From assembly GCA_947179155.2 (NCBI GenBank), contig OX359273.1, forward strand, positions 10,665,001-10,729,000: a stretch of DNA of 64,000 nucleotides. The letters are read 5' to 3'. Of this stretch, positions 1 through 10,260 are shown one piece after another. The DNA comes from Hedera helix (lineage: Eukaryota; Streptophyta; Magnoliopsida; Apiales; Araliaceae). A model generated the notes under the pieces. That model was given only the letters and a program-made list of their open reading frames with translations. It ran no database searches and had not been told where the DNA came from. The position numbers were made by a program, and so were the translations under genes. The first letter of the stretch is position 1. Every line of letters starts with the position of its first letter.

Positions 1-2
1 GC

Positions 3-2091
3 AGCTGTGAACAGAATTACACGCCGATCGAGAGAACATGTTGCGCCTTGGCCTGGGCTGCTATGAGGTTACAGCATTACCTCCATGGACACACTACCTA
101 TTTGATCTCGCGGATCGACCCCTTGAAATATATATTTGAGAGACCAATGCTGAATTGTCGATTGTCAAGGTGGCAGTTAATCCTCCAGCAATTCGACATC
201 CTGTATGTTACCCAGAAGGCCATGAAAGGGCAGGGAATTGCAGATCAGTTATCAGAGATGCCGATAGGGGGGATGGAGCCTTTAGAGACTTTCCTACCAG
301 GGGAAGACATATTGTGGGTCCAACAAGCGAGGTGTGATGACGAAGGGCAATTTTGGAAGATGTATTTTGACGGTGCCATGAATGCTGAAGGGGCTGGAGC
401 TGGAGCGGTCCTGGTCTCCATTACGGGCGAGCAATACCCTGTCCTCACCAAATTAAAGTTCAGTAACTCGAACAATACGGCTGAATACGAAGGATGTATA
501 TTGGGACTGAGATTCGCCCGCGATATGGGAGTGAAAAGATTAGCCGTGTTCGGAGATTCAGAATTGGTAATCAGACAGGCGACTGGGGAGTATGGCACTA
601 AGGAGCTTCGGTTACTCCCGTACCACCGGTGTGTAGTTCGATTGATGCAAGAATTTGAAGATATAGCTTTCCGACACATTCCCCGGGGGCGGAATGACTT
701 CGCCGATGCATTGGCTACCCTGGCTTCGTTAGTCCACGTACTCAAAGGCAAAGCCACCCCACAGATTGAAATAACAGTACAAAGTGCCCCCGCTTACGAA
801 GAATACATATCGGAGTTGTCAGAAGATGTGGCTCAACCAAATCAGCCCTGGTATCATGACATTCAGAAATACTTGAGGGATAGATCACTCCCCGACCAGG
901 CGAACCGAACGGAAAGGCAGAGAATCCGGAAGATGGCGATGAAATTCTATTTAAGCGGAGACTCCCTGTATAAGAGGGATGTAGGCTTAGGATTATTGCG
1001 ATGTGTGGACGAGACTCAAGCACAGAAAATCATGGGCGAAGTGCACGGTGGAGTATGTGGGCCGCATATGAGTGGGTCAATGTTGGCCAAGAAAATTCTG
1101 AGAACCGGGCATTACTGGCTATCACTTAAAGCTGACTGTGACGATCATGTCAAGCGATGTTTCCAATGCCAAGCACACGGTAATGTGATGCATGCGCCTC
1201 CTAATGAACTACATTGTATGACTTCCCCTTGGCCGTTCTCCATGTGGGGTATGGATGTTATCGGGCCCGTGGAGCCCAAAGCGAGCAACGGCCACCGGTT
1301 CATTTTCGTCATGATCGACTATTTCACTAAATGGGTAGAGGCAGCTTCTTTCCCCAAAGTAACGCAGGAAGTTATAGTCAGTTTCATCAGGAACAATGTG
1401 ATTTGCCGATACGGACAGCCTGAAATCTTGGTGTCCGACAATGCCAAGAATCTGAACAATGCCCTTATGAAGGAGTTGTGCGCCCAATTCAAGATCAAGC
1501 ATCTAAATTCTGTCATTTACCGGCCCAAAATGAATGGGGCCGTGGAGGCGGCAAATAAGAATATAAAGAGAATCATGGCGAGAATGTCTGCCAATCATCG
1601 GGGATGGCCGGATTTGCTGCCCCTCACATTGTTTGCATACCGGACATCAGTGCGAACGTCCACAGGAGCAACCCCTTACGCCTTGGTATATGGGATGGAG
1701 GCCGTTTTGCCGGTGGAAATGGAGATGGCATCCCTCCGGATTTTGCTCGATGCTCGGATTGACGAGGGGGATTGGATACAAAGTCGATACGACCAGTTAG
1801 CCTTGATAGATGAAAAAAGGGTGGCGGCTATATTACACGGTCAGTTGTATCAGCAACGTATCTCTCGATCGTACGACAAAAAGATTCGGTCCCGAAAGTT
1901 CAAAGAGAATGATTTAGTTCTAAAGAGGGTCATGCCCTGTCAAGACGAAGCCAAAGGGAAATTCGCTCCCAATTGGGAAGGGCCCTTTGTGATCAAAAAG
2001 GTTCTATCTGGAGGGGCCCTCATCCTACAGGAAATGGATGGCGAGGTATTTCCGCAGCCCCTGAATTCCGACTCTGTGAAACGATTCTACG

Positions 2092-2096
<5 letters not shown>
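3..2096 (+). CDS. pol: Tat-lineage Ty3/gypsy pol, 3' part: RNase H, second RNase H, integrase (5' end outside window)
   Basis: The frame is open from base 3 to the TAA at 2094, so the polyprotein enters from the left; no true start lies in the window. Numbering from base 3 (697 codons), residues 1 to about 90 are the end of the RT-linked RNase H (YTPIERTC...). A second RNase H of the archaeal type follows, with D123, E163, D185 and D235 in place; this double RNase H is characteristic of Tat/Ogre-type elements. The integrase has its zinc-binding HHCC (H346, H353, C384, C387) and a D416-D477-E513 triad with 35 residues between the last two. These enzymes remove RNA from hybrids and insert the cDNA into chromosomes. 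No stop or frameshift is seen here, unlike the other coding elements in the window. The protein ends right at a 31-base A run. Confidence 0.93.

Positions 2097-2125
<29 letters not shown>
2095..2125 (+). repeat. A31 homopolymer starting in the pol stop codon
   Basis: An uninterrupted run of 31 A begins with the last two bases of the TAA stop of pol. It is too long for reliable sequencing length. Noncoding Tat sequence continues after it, so it is not the tail of a retroposed mRNA. Confidence 0.9.
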
Positions 2126-2129
<4 letters not shown>

Positions 2130-2662
2130 CTATCTCCCTTGTAACTCGAACTACGTAGGACCTGATCTCCTGACCTTGTGGGAGTACGTAGGCAGCCATC
2201 ATGGCACGGTCCGTTCTACACAAAATAATAAACTTCGTCCCTATACCAAAACCACTTCCAGAAAATTCCGAAATCCTACACATTCCAAAACTTACCCAAA
2301 CCTAACCACAAACCTTGTCCCTATACCAAAACCACTTCCAGAAATCCTATACCCTCCAAAACTTACCCAAACCTAGCCACATAATTAGCCCAAAGTCCAA
2401 GACTCACTTCGATGAAATCAGAGGGGCATGCGGCAATATCTGTAAAGTTCCAATCAAGACTTGAGAAAAGAAATAAGGCGATATATCGAAATCATAATCG
2501 GCTGGATAAAATGAGGATCCAATGGAGGGCGACGATGCCTCAAAAAGGGAAATGACTAAAACCCTAAATATTTCTCTATATATACAAAACATTTTGCTTA
2601 CAAGTCTGTCTTTTAAATAAAAGTGATAAAACTGACATAGTCTGTGCAGGGACTAAAATCAT
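2126..2662 (+). other. Noncoding post-pol block of the Tat element
   Basis: No coding sequence is seen. At 2147-2215 there are two related words, GAACTACGTAGGACC and GGGAGTACGTAGGCAGCC. From memory of the family, a similar ACGTAGG block follows pol in many Tat/Ogre elements. At about 2238-2378 an 80-bp segment (CCCTATACCAAAACCACTTC...) occurs twice in tandem. The rest is unstructured up to the stop of the antisense ORF at 2663. Confidence 0.6.
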
Positions 2663-4306
2663 CTACAGGTCAGAGACCAGCTGGAGCAGGATAGACAGAA
2701 TAGTCGAGGCATCATAAACCTCCGGCTCATCCGCAATCTGCTGTCCCATCATGTCAATCCGAGTCAAAAGAGCAGCAGCACTGGTAACAGTCGTGGAATG
2801 GCCCTCCATGATGACTTGGGCCTGCTCTACGATGTTATCTCTGGCAGAAAGGGCGGCATCCCGGGCTAGTACAGCAGCATCCCGCTCCGCATAGGCGGTA
2901 TCCCTCTCAGTCTCAGTAGCACTCAAAACGAACCGGAGCCGGGTACCCTCAATCATCAATCTCTGGATCCGATCAGTCAAGTCAAAGGAATGGGCATGTA
3001 CCGAAGTAGAAACCTCTTCCACACCAGATCTGGGCGCTAATCCTGAAAGCTCCGGAGGAATGACCACATCTGAACCGGTCTCAACCGGGAAAGGTCCCTG
3101 AGGACCATCCAAGGCCCCAATCTGGTCAAAGTCGGCAATATCAGAACCTCCTCGCAACCATAGCAGATAATCGGGTGTCTGACCAGGGTGACTGTCCCCA
3201 AACTCGGCCGAGACCCTGTGTGACCAAAGATCGTATACCCTCAGCAGCTCCCTCTCCGTCTGAGGCGATATGAGAAATCGGTAGTCAGCTGCTCTCGCAA
3301 AGAGATGGAGATCTTGGATCTGGTCAAACTGCCCCATGACAGCTAAGGGATGATAAGTCGTCACCCCCCTCAAGCCAAGGAGAGGGAGAAAATCAAAAGG
3401 TGGCACATGAGTCAGGAAACTTTGGAAGGAGCAATAGCCCGAATAGATCAGAAGATGGAAAGGCTCCTCAAGGGCCGATAAGAGCTCCCTCCATGAGACT
3501 GTATCCGTGCATCGCCGGGGACGGAAAGAGAACTGCATGGCCAGGCTGTGGTTGAAACAGAACCCGTGTCGACGAAACTGCCCGATGGGTCTGAGGTGGC
3601 TCATGAACCATACGTATAACAAAGTAGAGCTTCCCCTAAATATGCGACCAGAGAAGGAATGACAATAGGAGGCCGACAGGTAAGTCTCTGCTAATATCAT
3701 GGGAAGAATGGTATGGTCCTCCTGGAGAGCCTGCACCGCTACGATAACCCGCATATCCATGAGGTCGTCCCCTGCGGGCATGTACAGAACTGATACGACA
3801 CAAGCCATCAAAACATCCACTCTCAAAGCGCCCCAGCGCTCTTCAGATACTGAAAAATCACTGAAAAACCGAGAGAAGCTATCCACCGAGCCAAATCTGT
3901 CAACCAGGAAGGATAGAGGAACAAGGTGGCTCGAGGAGGTCACGGATAGCAGAGCTGTCCTCCGCAAGCCTGTGAAAGTCAGAAACTGGCGGCGCATATG
4001 GCCCGAGGTAACCCGTGCACATGGACCATCCACTGATAAACCGGTGAAGCGAGCATACTCCTCAAGAGTGGGAGTCAGATACTCCAGCCTAAACCTGAAA
4101 ACCTGTCGGTCCGGGATCCAACAACTGAGAATGCCATCAACAAAGCCCGGCGGCACCTGAAATGACAGTAGAGCCAAGGAGTGTCCCAAAAGACCCTCTG
4201 CGATGATTCGGTCGGAGGGTAGCAAACTATCCAGCCACAAGAAGAGCCTGCCAATAATCCCTGAGGGGGCGCGAGGGTCCACGCGAACCACGTCCAGGGA
4301 TGACAT
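2663..4306 (-). CDS. Antisense extra ORF of the Tat element, DUF7745-like protein (547 aa)
   Basis: An uninterrupted minus-strand ORF starts at the ATG at 4306-4304 and ends at 2663. Residues 1 to about 390 resemble the plant DUF7745 / plant-mobile-domain-like family (W-x-P-D-x-x-V-F-x-F followed by L-x-P-T-L-E-E-Y), which is often found in retroelement-associated ORFs; its biochemical role is unknown. Residues about 440-505 form an Arg/Asp/Ala-rich coiled coil (ERDAAVLARDAALSARD). The ATG follows TTTTACAG directly, so it could also be the first bases of an exon after a 3' splice site. It lies 207 bp downstream of a second antisense gene, and both lie between pol and the 3' LTR, the position where Tat elements are known to carry antisense ORFs. 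It is open over 547 codons, which suggests recent selection. The family assignment is by eye. Confidence 0.72.
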   Translation of the reverse strand: MSSLDVVRVDPRAPSGIIGRLFLWLDSLLPSDRIIAEGLLGHSLALLSFQVPPGFVDGILSCWIPDRQVFRFRLEYLTPTLEEYARFTGLSVDGPCARVTSGHMRRQFLTFTGLRRTALLSVTSSSHLVPLSFLVDRFGSVDSFSRFFSDFSVSEERWGALRVDVLMACVVSVLYMPAGDDLMDMRVIVAVQALQEDHTILPMILAETYLSASYCHSFSGRIFRGSSTLLYVWFMSHLRPIGQFRRHGFCFNHSLAMQFSFRPRRCTDTVSWRELLSALEEPFHLLIYSGYCSFQSFLTHVPPFDFLPLLGLRGVTTYHPLAVMGQFDQIQDLHLFARAADYRFLISPQTERELLRVYDLWSHRVSAEFGDSHPGQTPDYLLWLRGGSDIADFDQIGALDGPQGPFPVETGSDVVIPPELSGLAPRSGVEEVSTSVHAHSFDLTDRIQRLMIEGTRLRFVLSATETERDTAYAERDAAVLARDAALSARDNIVEQAQVIMEGHSTTVTSAAALLTRIDMMGQQIADEPEVYDASTILSILLQLVSDL

Positions 4307-4513
4307 CTGTAAAAGCGGTATCAAAAGACTATACAGGGGTCAATTTTTCCTTATATATAACAAATCATACATCATACAAGCTATAATGGAATGAATGAAT
4401 CATCAAAAGTAAACGATTGTGCATAGAATAAAATAAATCTGTACATAATACATGAAATGAGAAATGATAGTAAAACGAGCAGGTTTAAATACAGAGATCC
4501 TAGCCTATCAAGT

Positions 4514-6476
4514 CTAATCAGTGAAGTCTATGCCATCAATGAAGGTGTCATCGTCAAACTGATCTGCAGGCAAGTCCTGGGGAAGGGCAACCTCACCCTC
4601 AAAATTAAGGTCTGGGCAGGAATAAGGCGGAACTGGGGCATCCGATGTACCGGGATCCGCGCCAAAATCAGATCCCTGCGGGTCTGCAGCATAAGCCTCC
4701 TCTGGATCTCGGCCCAAGCTTCGAACGAAGAGAGATAACTGATCCACCCTCCGAGTGAGTGAAGCAATCTGGTCCGAATGGGTGGGGACACGGACGCACT
4801 CCATCCAATCTGCCATCATCACCGACCCGTGAACCAGGTCTCCGAGGAAAAAAGTAGCCCGGGTCTGAGGACCGATAGTGCGGGGTCTCCACCAGGCACT
4901 GAAGCTCTCGCTCGTATGCGGACCAACAGAAAGCATATAGCCGTCCTCCCCGGCCATCAGGGCCTCTAGAAGGTGGGCATCCGCAAACCAAGCTCTCTCT
5001 GAGGGGGGGGGGCAAAGGGATACGAGCCTCCCCGGTCACACATCTGATGGCGCGCTCCCCCAGATATAGCTCCCATCCACCGTAGGTCAGAAACGGAATA
5101 CGGCGAGTGGATAAGGCATGCTCCAGGTCCGCAGCATAACCACCAGCAAGGCCAGCCGCCAAATGATCCGCCGTGTAAGGAACCCAGGTCACATCCGCAG
5201 ACGAGATCAGCTCTAACTGCAGCCGACAGTGAGCGAAACTATCAGACACTGGGGTCTCCTCGAGAGTACTATGATGCCATCTACGACCCCTGGGATAAGT
5301 CTCCGGGCCGAGGATAGTAACGGGCCGCAAGCAGGGTAATCTCTCGTAGGCCCAGAACTGTCAAACAAAGCAGAAAAGCCGTAAGTAGCAAGAAGGAACG
5401 AAGAAATGGGACGAAACGAGAACTGTATGATAAAAGGGACTTACTAGCAGGAAGGGATAGAAGCCGAGCCAAGCATCGGTCTGTCCCTCTGAGCGGAGAC
5501 GAAGACCCTGGAGGAAGTAAGCAAAGGTGAAAGAGCCCCAGTCGTAATCCCCGATCCGGTCAACATCCCTGGTGGCTCCGACGATGCTGAAATGGATAGT
5601 CGAGGAGTTGTTCCCCAGAAAACAGCCCCTCATAATGGTCAGAAACAGACGGCGGAGCAGAAAATCACGAGTAGACCGGTCCTCAGGGAATGGCTCGGAG
5701 AGGACCCCTCCAATGGCATCTGCAGCCAAGGCTCCCGATCGGATGCTGCGGGCCTTAAAGACCTTATCATGGGGAGAGTAGCCCAACAGGGATCGAACAG
5801 CTGCGGTGGTGATGTCAGTCTCCAGGGGGACCCGGGATCCGGAAAACTCCACCCCGGTGATATAACGCCAGTCGAGAGGGGTCAACATCAGCTCACAGTC
5901 AAGAAGATGAAGCGACTGTGTATGGTGGAACCAGCGCTCAGCTAAAGCCCTCATATAGCCCCACGGACACCGGCGAGGGGCAATGGTGAAGAAATGTCTG
6001 AAGCCCCAGGAATCTACCATCCCCCTATAGTCGGAATGCAGCGCATGATAGAGAGTGTAGATGCTAAACCAGTTTCCCCGAGGCTGGGTAAACTCAGGAA
6101 CCTGTGACAACCATCAAAAGTCAAGCATGGTAACCATACGGATTTGAATGAAGTTAAATGACGGATATACCTCGTTAGCCGCCAGGTAGGCTGAGGGATG
6201 ACTACTGAGAGTCGGACCGAGCAGATCAGGTATCCTGGCACGAGCCCCTGGTAAAGTCCGACGCGTGGGGGGAGGAGCCGCTGTGCCCGAAGGGCCCGCC
6301 TCTGCCTCAGCTGGGGCATCCTCATCAATATCCGGCTGCACGGGGCGAATGATAGACTCCGCCAATCTACGGGAATGACGGGTCAGAACGGGAGCTGGAG
6401 CTGGGGTGGCCGCTCTGCGACGTCGGACACCCGCCACCCGGGGCACTGCGGAGCCACTGGGAGCATCAGGATCCAT
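4514..6476 (-). CDS. Antisense plant-mobile-domain-like gene, three exons, one homopolymer frameshift
   Basis: The gene reads from the ATG at 6476 (GCC-ATG-G context) to the stop at 4514. Exon 1 is 6476-6171, Pro/Arg/Ala-rich. The intron 6170-6102 (69 bp) runs from GAG|GTATAT to TGTCACAG|GTTCC. Exon 2 is 6101-5445 and carries the mobile-domain-like core (LDWRYITGVEF... DYDWGSFTFAYFL). The intron 5444-5358 (87 bp) runs from CTA|GTAAGT to TTTGACAG|TTCTGG. Exon 3 is 5357-4514 and begins FWAYERLPCLRP, as expected of plant mobile domain proteins. Both introns keep frame and join conserved text, so I trust them. In exon 3 the frame changes at a run of ten C (plus-strand G, 5003-5012); a nine-base run would stay open to 4514. 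The role of this family in transposons is unknown. It may be a sequencing error or a recent pseudogene. Confidence 0.68.
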
Positions 6477-7098
6477 GGCTGAAACGGCATCACGAAAAGG
6501 AGGTACACCCTTAACTCGTTAGCTTTCAAAACAAATCTTATTGCATATTGCTAAAAGTCATAGGGCAGCATGACATGTTTATGAAATGGAAATGCAGGAA
6601 TAAATCCTTAGGGGTGCGCTAGATTTCCCGAAATTTCGGCAGAGTCTCGTTTGTAAAATGGACATCCCATGCACGATCCGGCATGTTTAAAATCAAGTCA
6701 GACAACCAACAAATCCCAAATGCAAGTGAAAATGATGCACCATGAGCATAAAATGAATAAAATCATGGTTTTTTCAAAGTAAATAGAGCATGACCGCAGG
6801 ACCCATTCGTTTATATATGCTATGGCTAACCCCAATATCTCACATAGGCATGCATTACTAAGATCAAATATTTACACAGGTAAATACATAGTCAAATGAA
6901 AGCGAAAAATCAAAGAAAAATGAGTTAAAACGTTACCCAAAGTACGTAGACTGATTTAATCGGAGCAGATTTTGCCGAAAGAGGTCCAAAAGACGAAAAA
7001 GCCGGGTAGGGGGCGAGGAAAACCGAAAACGAGTGAAAGGGACAGCCAAAAAGTGAAAGGAAACGTGGGGGTCGCGATCTAAAGTAGGGGCCGATCCC
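6477..7098. other. Noncoding interval upstream of the antisense genes
   Basis: No coding sequence is seen. It presumably holds the 5' leader and promoter of the antisense pair and part of the 3' untranslated region of the Tat element. It is moderately AT-rich and has no repeat visible by eye. Confidence 0.5.
6811..6818 (-). promoter_or_regulatory. Possible TATA box for the antisense gene pair
   Basis: On the minus strand GCATATATAAACG lies about 335 bp upstream of the ATG at 6476. It is the best TATA-like match in the 6477-7098 interval. No transcription start can be read from sequence, so this is only a candidate. Confidence 0.3.
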
Positions 7099-7145
7099 AG
7101 CCGCAGGTGCATCTGCGGCTGGCCGCAGATGGATCTGCGGCTGGT
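7099..7145. repeat. GCAGATGCATCTGC-type palindromic repeat, internal copy
   Basis: CAGCCGCAGGTGCATCTGCG and a second degenerate unit with GGATCTGCGGCTG stand in tandem. The same palindromic unit is repeated three times in the LTR at 8683-8745, so the element carries it in two places. Confidence 0.75.
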
Positions 7146-7234
7146 CTCGGTGACCCGTTTTGCCTCCCTTTTGCTCCCCGAGTCAGCCGGCAACGTGTCC
7201 CATGTGAAATATAAGATTTTAAAAATACCTGACT

Positions 7235-7993
7235 AATTGAAAAACGACCCGTCAGATACGAGACCTGACCAATTGAAAAACGACCCGTCAGATACGAGAC
7301 CTGACCAATTGAAAAACGACCAGTCAGATACGAGACCTGACCAATTGAAAAACGACCAGTCAGATGCGAGACCTGACCAATTGAAAAACGACCAGTCAGT
7401 ACGAGACCTGACCAATTGAAAAACGACCAGTCAGATACGAGACCTGACCAATTTGAAAAAAGACCCGTCAGATACGATACCTGACCAATTGAAAAACGAC
7501 CAGTCAGATACGAGACCTGACCAATTGAAAAACGACCCGTCAGATACGAGACCTGACCAATTGAAAAACGACCAGTCAGATACGAGACCTGACCAATTGA
7601 AAAACGACCAGTCAGATGCGAGACCTGACCAATTGAAAAACGACCAGTCAGATACGAGACCTGACCAATTGAAAAACGACCAGTCAGATACGAGACCTGA
7701 CCAATTTGAAAAAAGACCCGTCAGATACGAGACCTGACCAATTTGAAAAAAGACCCGTCAGATACGATACCTGACCAATTGAAAAACGACCAGTCAGATA
7801 CGAGACCTGACCAATTGAAAAACGACCCGTCAGATACGATACCTGACCAATTGAAAAAACGACCAGTCAGATACGAGACCTGACCAATTGAAAAACGACC
7901 CGTCAGATACGATACCCGACCATTTGAAAAACGACCCGTCAGATACGATACTAGACCGATTGAAAAATGACCCGTCAGAAACAATACCTGACC
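7235..7993. repeat. 36-bp minisatellite, 21 units, in the Tat 3' untranslated region
   Basis: The unit begins AATTGAAAAACGACC and ends GAGACCTGACC. I count 21 units of 35-37 bp and a degenerate 22nd (7994-8023). Variants are CCCGTCA/CCAGTCA, TACGAG/TACGAT/TGCGAG and an AATTTGAAAAAAG form (units at 7450, 7703, 7740). Units from 7307 and from 7559 follow the same order of variants, showing a duplication of seven units (252 bp). The last three units are the most diverged. As 36 is a multiple of 3, both strands show long artificial ORFs. Tandem repeats in this place are known for Tat/Ogre elements and have seeded plant satellites. Confidence 0.95.
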
Positions 7994-8023
7994 AATCCAA
8001 GAGCGACCGTCGGGTACGACACC

Positions 8024-8197
8024 CCAGCGGCACCCATTCGTGGAATTCGAATCAACCCCTACACGATCATGTCAAGTGCGGCATTTGCATTGTCTCAACA
8101 TATGCATTGCATCGATAAAACACATACTGTCTTTCCTGTGCATCTGGTGCCTACTTCTTTATCATGTCCATTTCATATTTCATTCCATAGACATGAT
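8024..8197 (+). other. End of the Tat internal region
   Basis: Noncoding sequence between the degenerate end of the minisatellite and the polypurine tract. No feature is visible. Confidence 0.5.
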
Positions 8198-8210
8198 AAA
8201 GAGGGGCAGC
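8198..8210 (+). promoter_or_regulatory. Polypurine tract of the Tat element
   Basis: AAAGAGGGGCAGC lies directly before the LTR start TGTAGACACCC. Such a purine tract primes plus-strand DNA synthesis. Its position fixes the left edge of the LTR at 8211. Confidence 0.85.
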
Positions 8211-8682
8211 TGTAGACACCCAAATTTTGCATTTCTCTACTAACCCTGACAGGAGGGCAAAATCGTCAAGTGACCCAATATACGACAAGGAGAGGTGGGC
8301 GCCAAAATGCAGTTCCCACCACGGCTTACGATCAAGGCTGTCAAACGCAAAACGAGAATTGAGGCATCTGAGGCGAGGCCTACGGGCCATCCAGACAGAA
8401 CCCGATGCGAATCGCCAAAAAAGGACAAGGACACTGCAATTACAGCATTAGGGTGGGGTCTCGACGTCGGGAAACCATTCCCAGAATTGATTCAGGTATC
8501 AAAGAACAGCTTTCCAAAAATAATACAGCAGAAATTGGCAAATTAATACCGCGTGGCACGAAATTCGAGAAAAATGCGCCGGACAGCCGCGGATGCAGTC
8601 GCGGCTGCCGACAAAAAGACGTTCGCGTGGCTCGAGGGCGGCACACGGCAGCCGAGGAGACGGCCACAGCAGGCAGCCGCAG

Positions 8683-8745
8683 ATGCATCTGCGGCTGGCC
8701 GCAGATGCATCTGCGGCTGGCCGCAGATGTATCTGCGGCTGCCTG
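8683..8745. repeat. Tandem 20-bp palindromic units in the Tat LTR
   Basis: Three consecutive units of GCCGCAGATGCATCTGCGGC type (third unit GTATCT), each self-complementary around ATGCAT and joined by GG. The array is GC-rich inside a more AT-rich LTR and could form cruciform DNA or RNA hairpins. A degenerate relative lies at 8580-8615. Confidence 0.85.
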
Positions 8746-8785
8746 CTGAGGCACTATAGATCGCCATCTTCAACCCGAGAACCAG

Positions 8786-8850
8786 AAAAAAAGAAGAAGA
8801 AAAAAAAAAGAAAAAGAAGGAGAGAGAGATCGCGCGGGAGAGAGAGAGAG
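8786..8850 (+). repeat. GA-rich simple sequence in the Tat LTR
   Basis: Runs of AAGAAGAAAAAAAAAAG and GAGAGAGAGAG follow one another. It may be near the transcript start, since purine-rich or CT-rich leaders are common there, but no TATA box is convincing. Confidence 0.6.
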
Positions 8851-10090
8851 TTCGGTTTTTTCTAGTTTCAAGCCATAAATCTCTTGTATTGTGCTAGGTA
8901 ATCTAGTCTTCTTGTAGTGTTGTCCGATTTGTGGAATATAGAAGCGTTAATCGGCATTTTGCAAGGTGAAATGAGTGCATTCTTGAGTTTTTTGTTGTAT
9001 TGTTAGTATAATATTGTGATTGGTGTTTTTGATGTAGTTTATTGTTACATATTGGTAATGATCCGTGGATTAGGGGTTGATTAGCGAGGGTTCCATCGGA
9101 ACATAATTCCTCCTAGCGCCCCGATGACATCCGTACGGTGATTTGTTCGTTCGTTATGGTGATAAGTAATGTGTAATGTGATTTGGGCGATATTTGGGTT
9201 ATATAAAGTGATAGCAAATGTTTAGAGCTTGTTAGATTTGTTTTAGTGTTGGTTATGCTGTGATGGGATGGTTGTGAGCCTAGGGAGGAGATCCTAGTGG
9301 TCGAATCCCGATGATGGACATTTTGGGTGTATGTAATCGTGGCATAGGGTCCATGGCGATGTATTTGTAATATCGGGCCTTAACGCGATATCAATCGTGA
9401 TCGGGTTAAGGCCCCGTGATAAATAAAAATATGTGATTGTGGGTGTTTGGGGTTGTCTGGATGGCTTACATGCCCGTAGATAACCCCGACACGTTTTGGG
9501 ATGTATGTTTTAATTTACGACACGAAAAAAATGGTTTTCAAAATAAGGCAAATAATGAAGATTTTATAAAATCAAGCAAATTTAGGATATTAGATTCACG
9601 AGGTTTAAAGGTTAAGTGTTTTGGTAAACTTTAATCCATAATTGATGAATAGGCTTTAGTTGATTTTAAAACGTCACAAAAAAAACGATTTTGCAAATAA
9701 ATAAATGTTTTCATTAAACTTTGTGCATAGGGTTAAAGAGTTCTAGAAGTTGCCCTCGATTTATTTATATTAACTGTTAGAAGGCAATGTATAGTCTCGA
9801 TTCCTATTTGACAAAAGTTTAAAACTATTGTTTTCTAAAATGACATCTAAATAAAAATCCTCAACGCTTTCGAAATTAAAATCAATCTTTCTCATAAAAA
9901 GCGAAGTTTCGTCATTTGGGTCAAAGAAACGTCCAAAACACTTTCCAGATAACACTTTTGCCATATAAAAATAAAAGCGAACTTTTATGCAAAACGCACC
10001 ACAAACATTCATCTAGGCACGCACGCACACACACGCAAACCACACATTTTAGGATTTAAAAAGGATAGGAAAATATCAAGATTGCGGTAA

Positions 10091-10131
10091 CCGTGTTTCA
10101 CGGAAGTCGGGGGGTGCCTAACACCTTCCCC
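10091..10131 (+). promoter_or_regulatory. Hairpin pair near the 3' end of the Tat LTR
   Basis: CCGTG-TTT-CACGG (10091-10103) is followed by a GGGGTGCC-TAACACC-TTCCCC stretch (10110-10131). From memory, the GGTGCCTAACACC word is widely conserved in Tat-type LTRs. It may act in RNA 3' end formation or strand transfer. Confidence 0.5.
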
Positions 10132-10260
10132 TCGCTTAAGCAAGCCCCCGAACTCTATGAATCTCGGTTTGCGGACCAATTAATTCGGAGTCACATATGA
10201 GCCAGCGATTACGAAAACAAAATTCGGATGAGTTGGTACATCCATTTCAAATATACCAAC

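Larger units (their letters stand above)
8211..10258 (+). mobile_element. Tat-lineage LTR (about 2.05 kb), shared by two tandem copies
   Basis: It starts TGTAGACACCCAAATTTTG, typical of Tat/Ogre LTRs, right after a polypurine tract, and ends near ATACCA, two bases before a TGGCGACTCTGG primer site. It therefore serves as 3' LTR for the element on the left and 5' LTR for the fragment on the right. It contains a palindromic repeat array (8683-8745), a GA-rich stretch (8786-8850) and, at 10080-10131, two neighbouring hairpin-forming motifs. No gene lies in it; short ORFs are chance. The right edge is uncertain by a few bases. Confidence 0.82.

Noticed and set aside
245..757. 170-codon minus-strand ORF within pol
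   Set aside because: Shadow of the well-supported plus-strand RNase H frame; no conserved motif.
2095..2125. A31 run as a poly(A) tail of a LINE or processed pseudogene
   Set aside because: It starts inside the stop codon of a Tat pol, and Tat internal sequence continues after it up to a polypurine tract.
7233..8033. Long ORFs on both strands with a 12-residue repeat, and direct repeats resembling a CRISPR array
   Set aside because: The 36-bp unit is a multiple of 3 and lacks stops, so all frames appear open. There are no spacers between units. It is a minisatellite.
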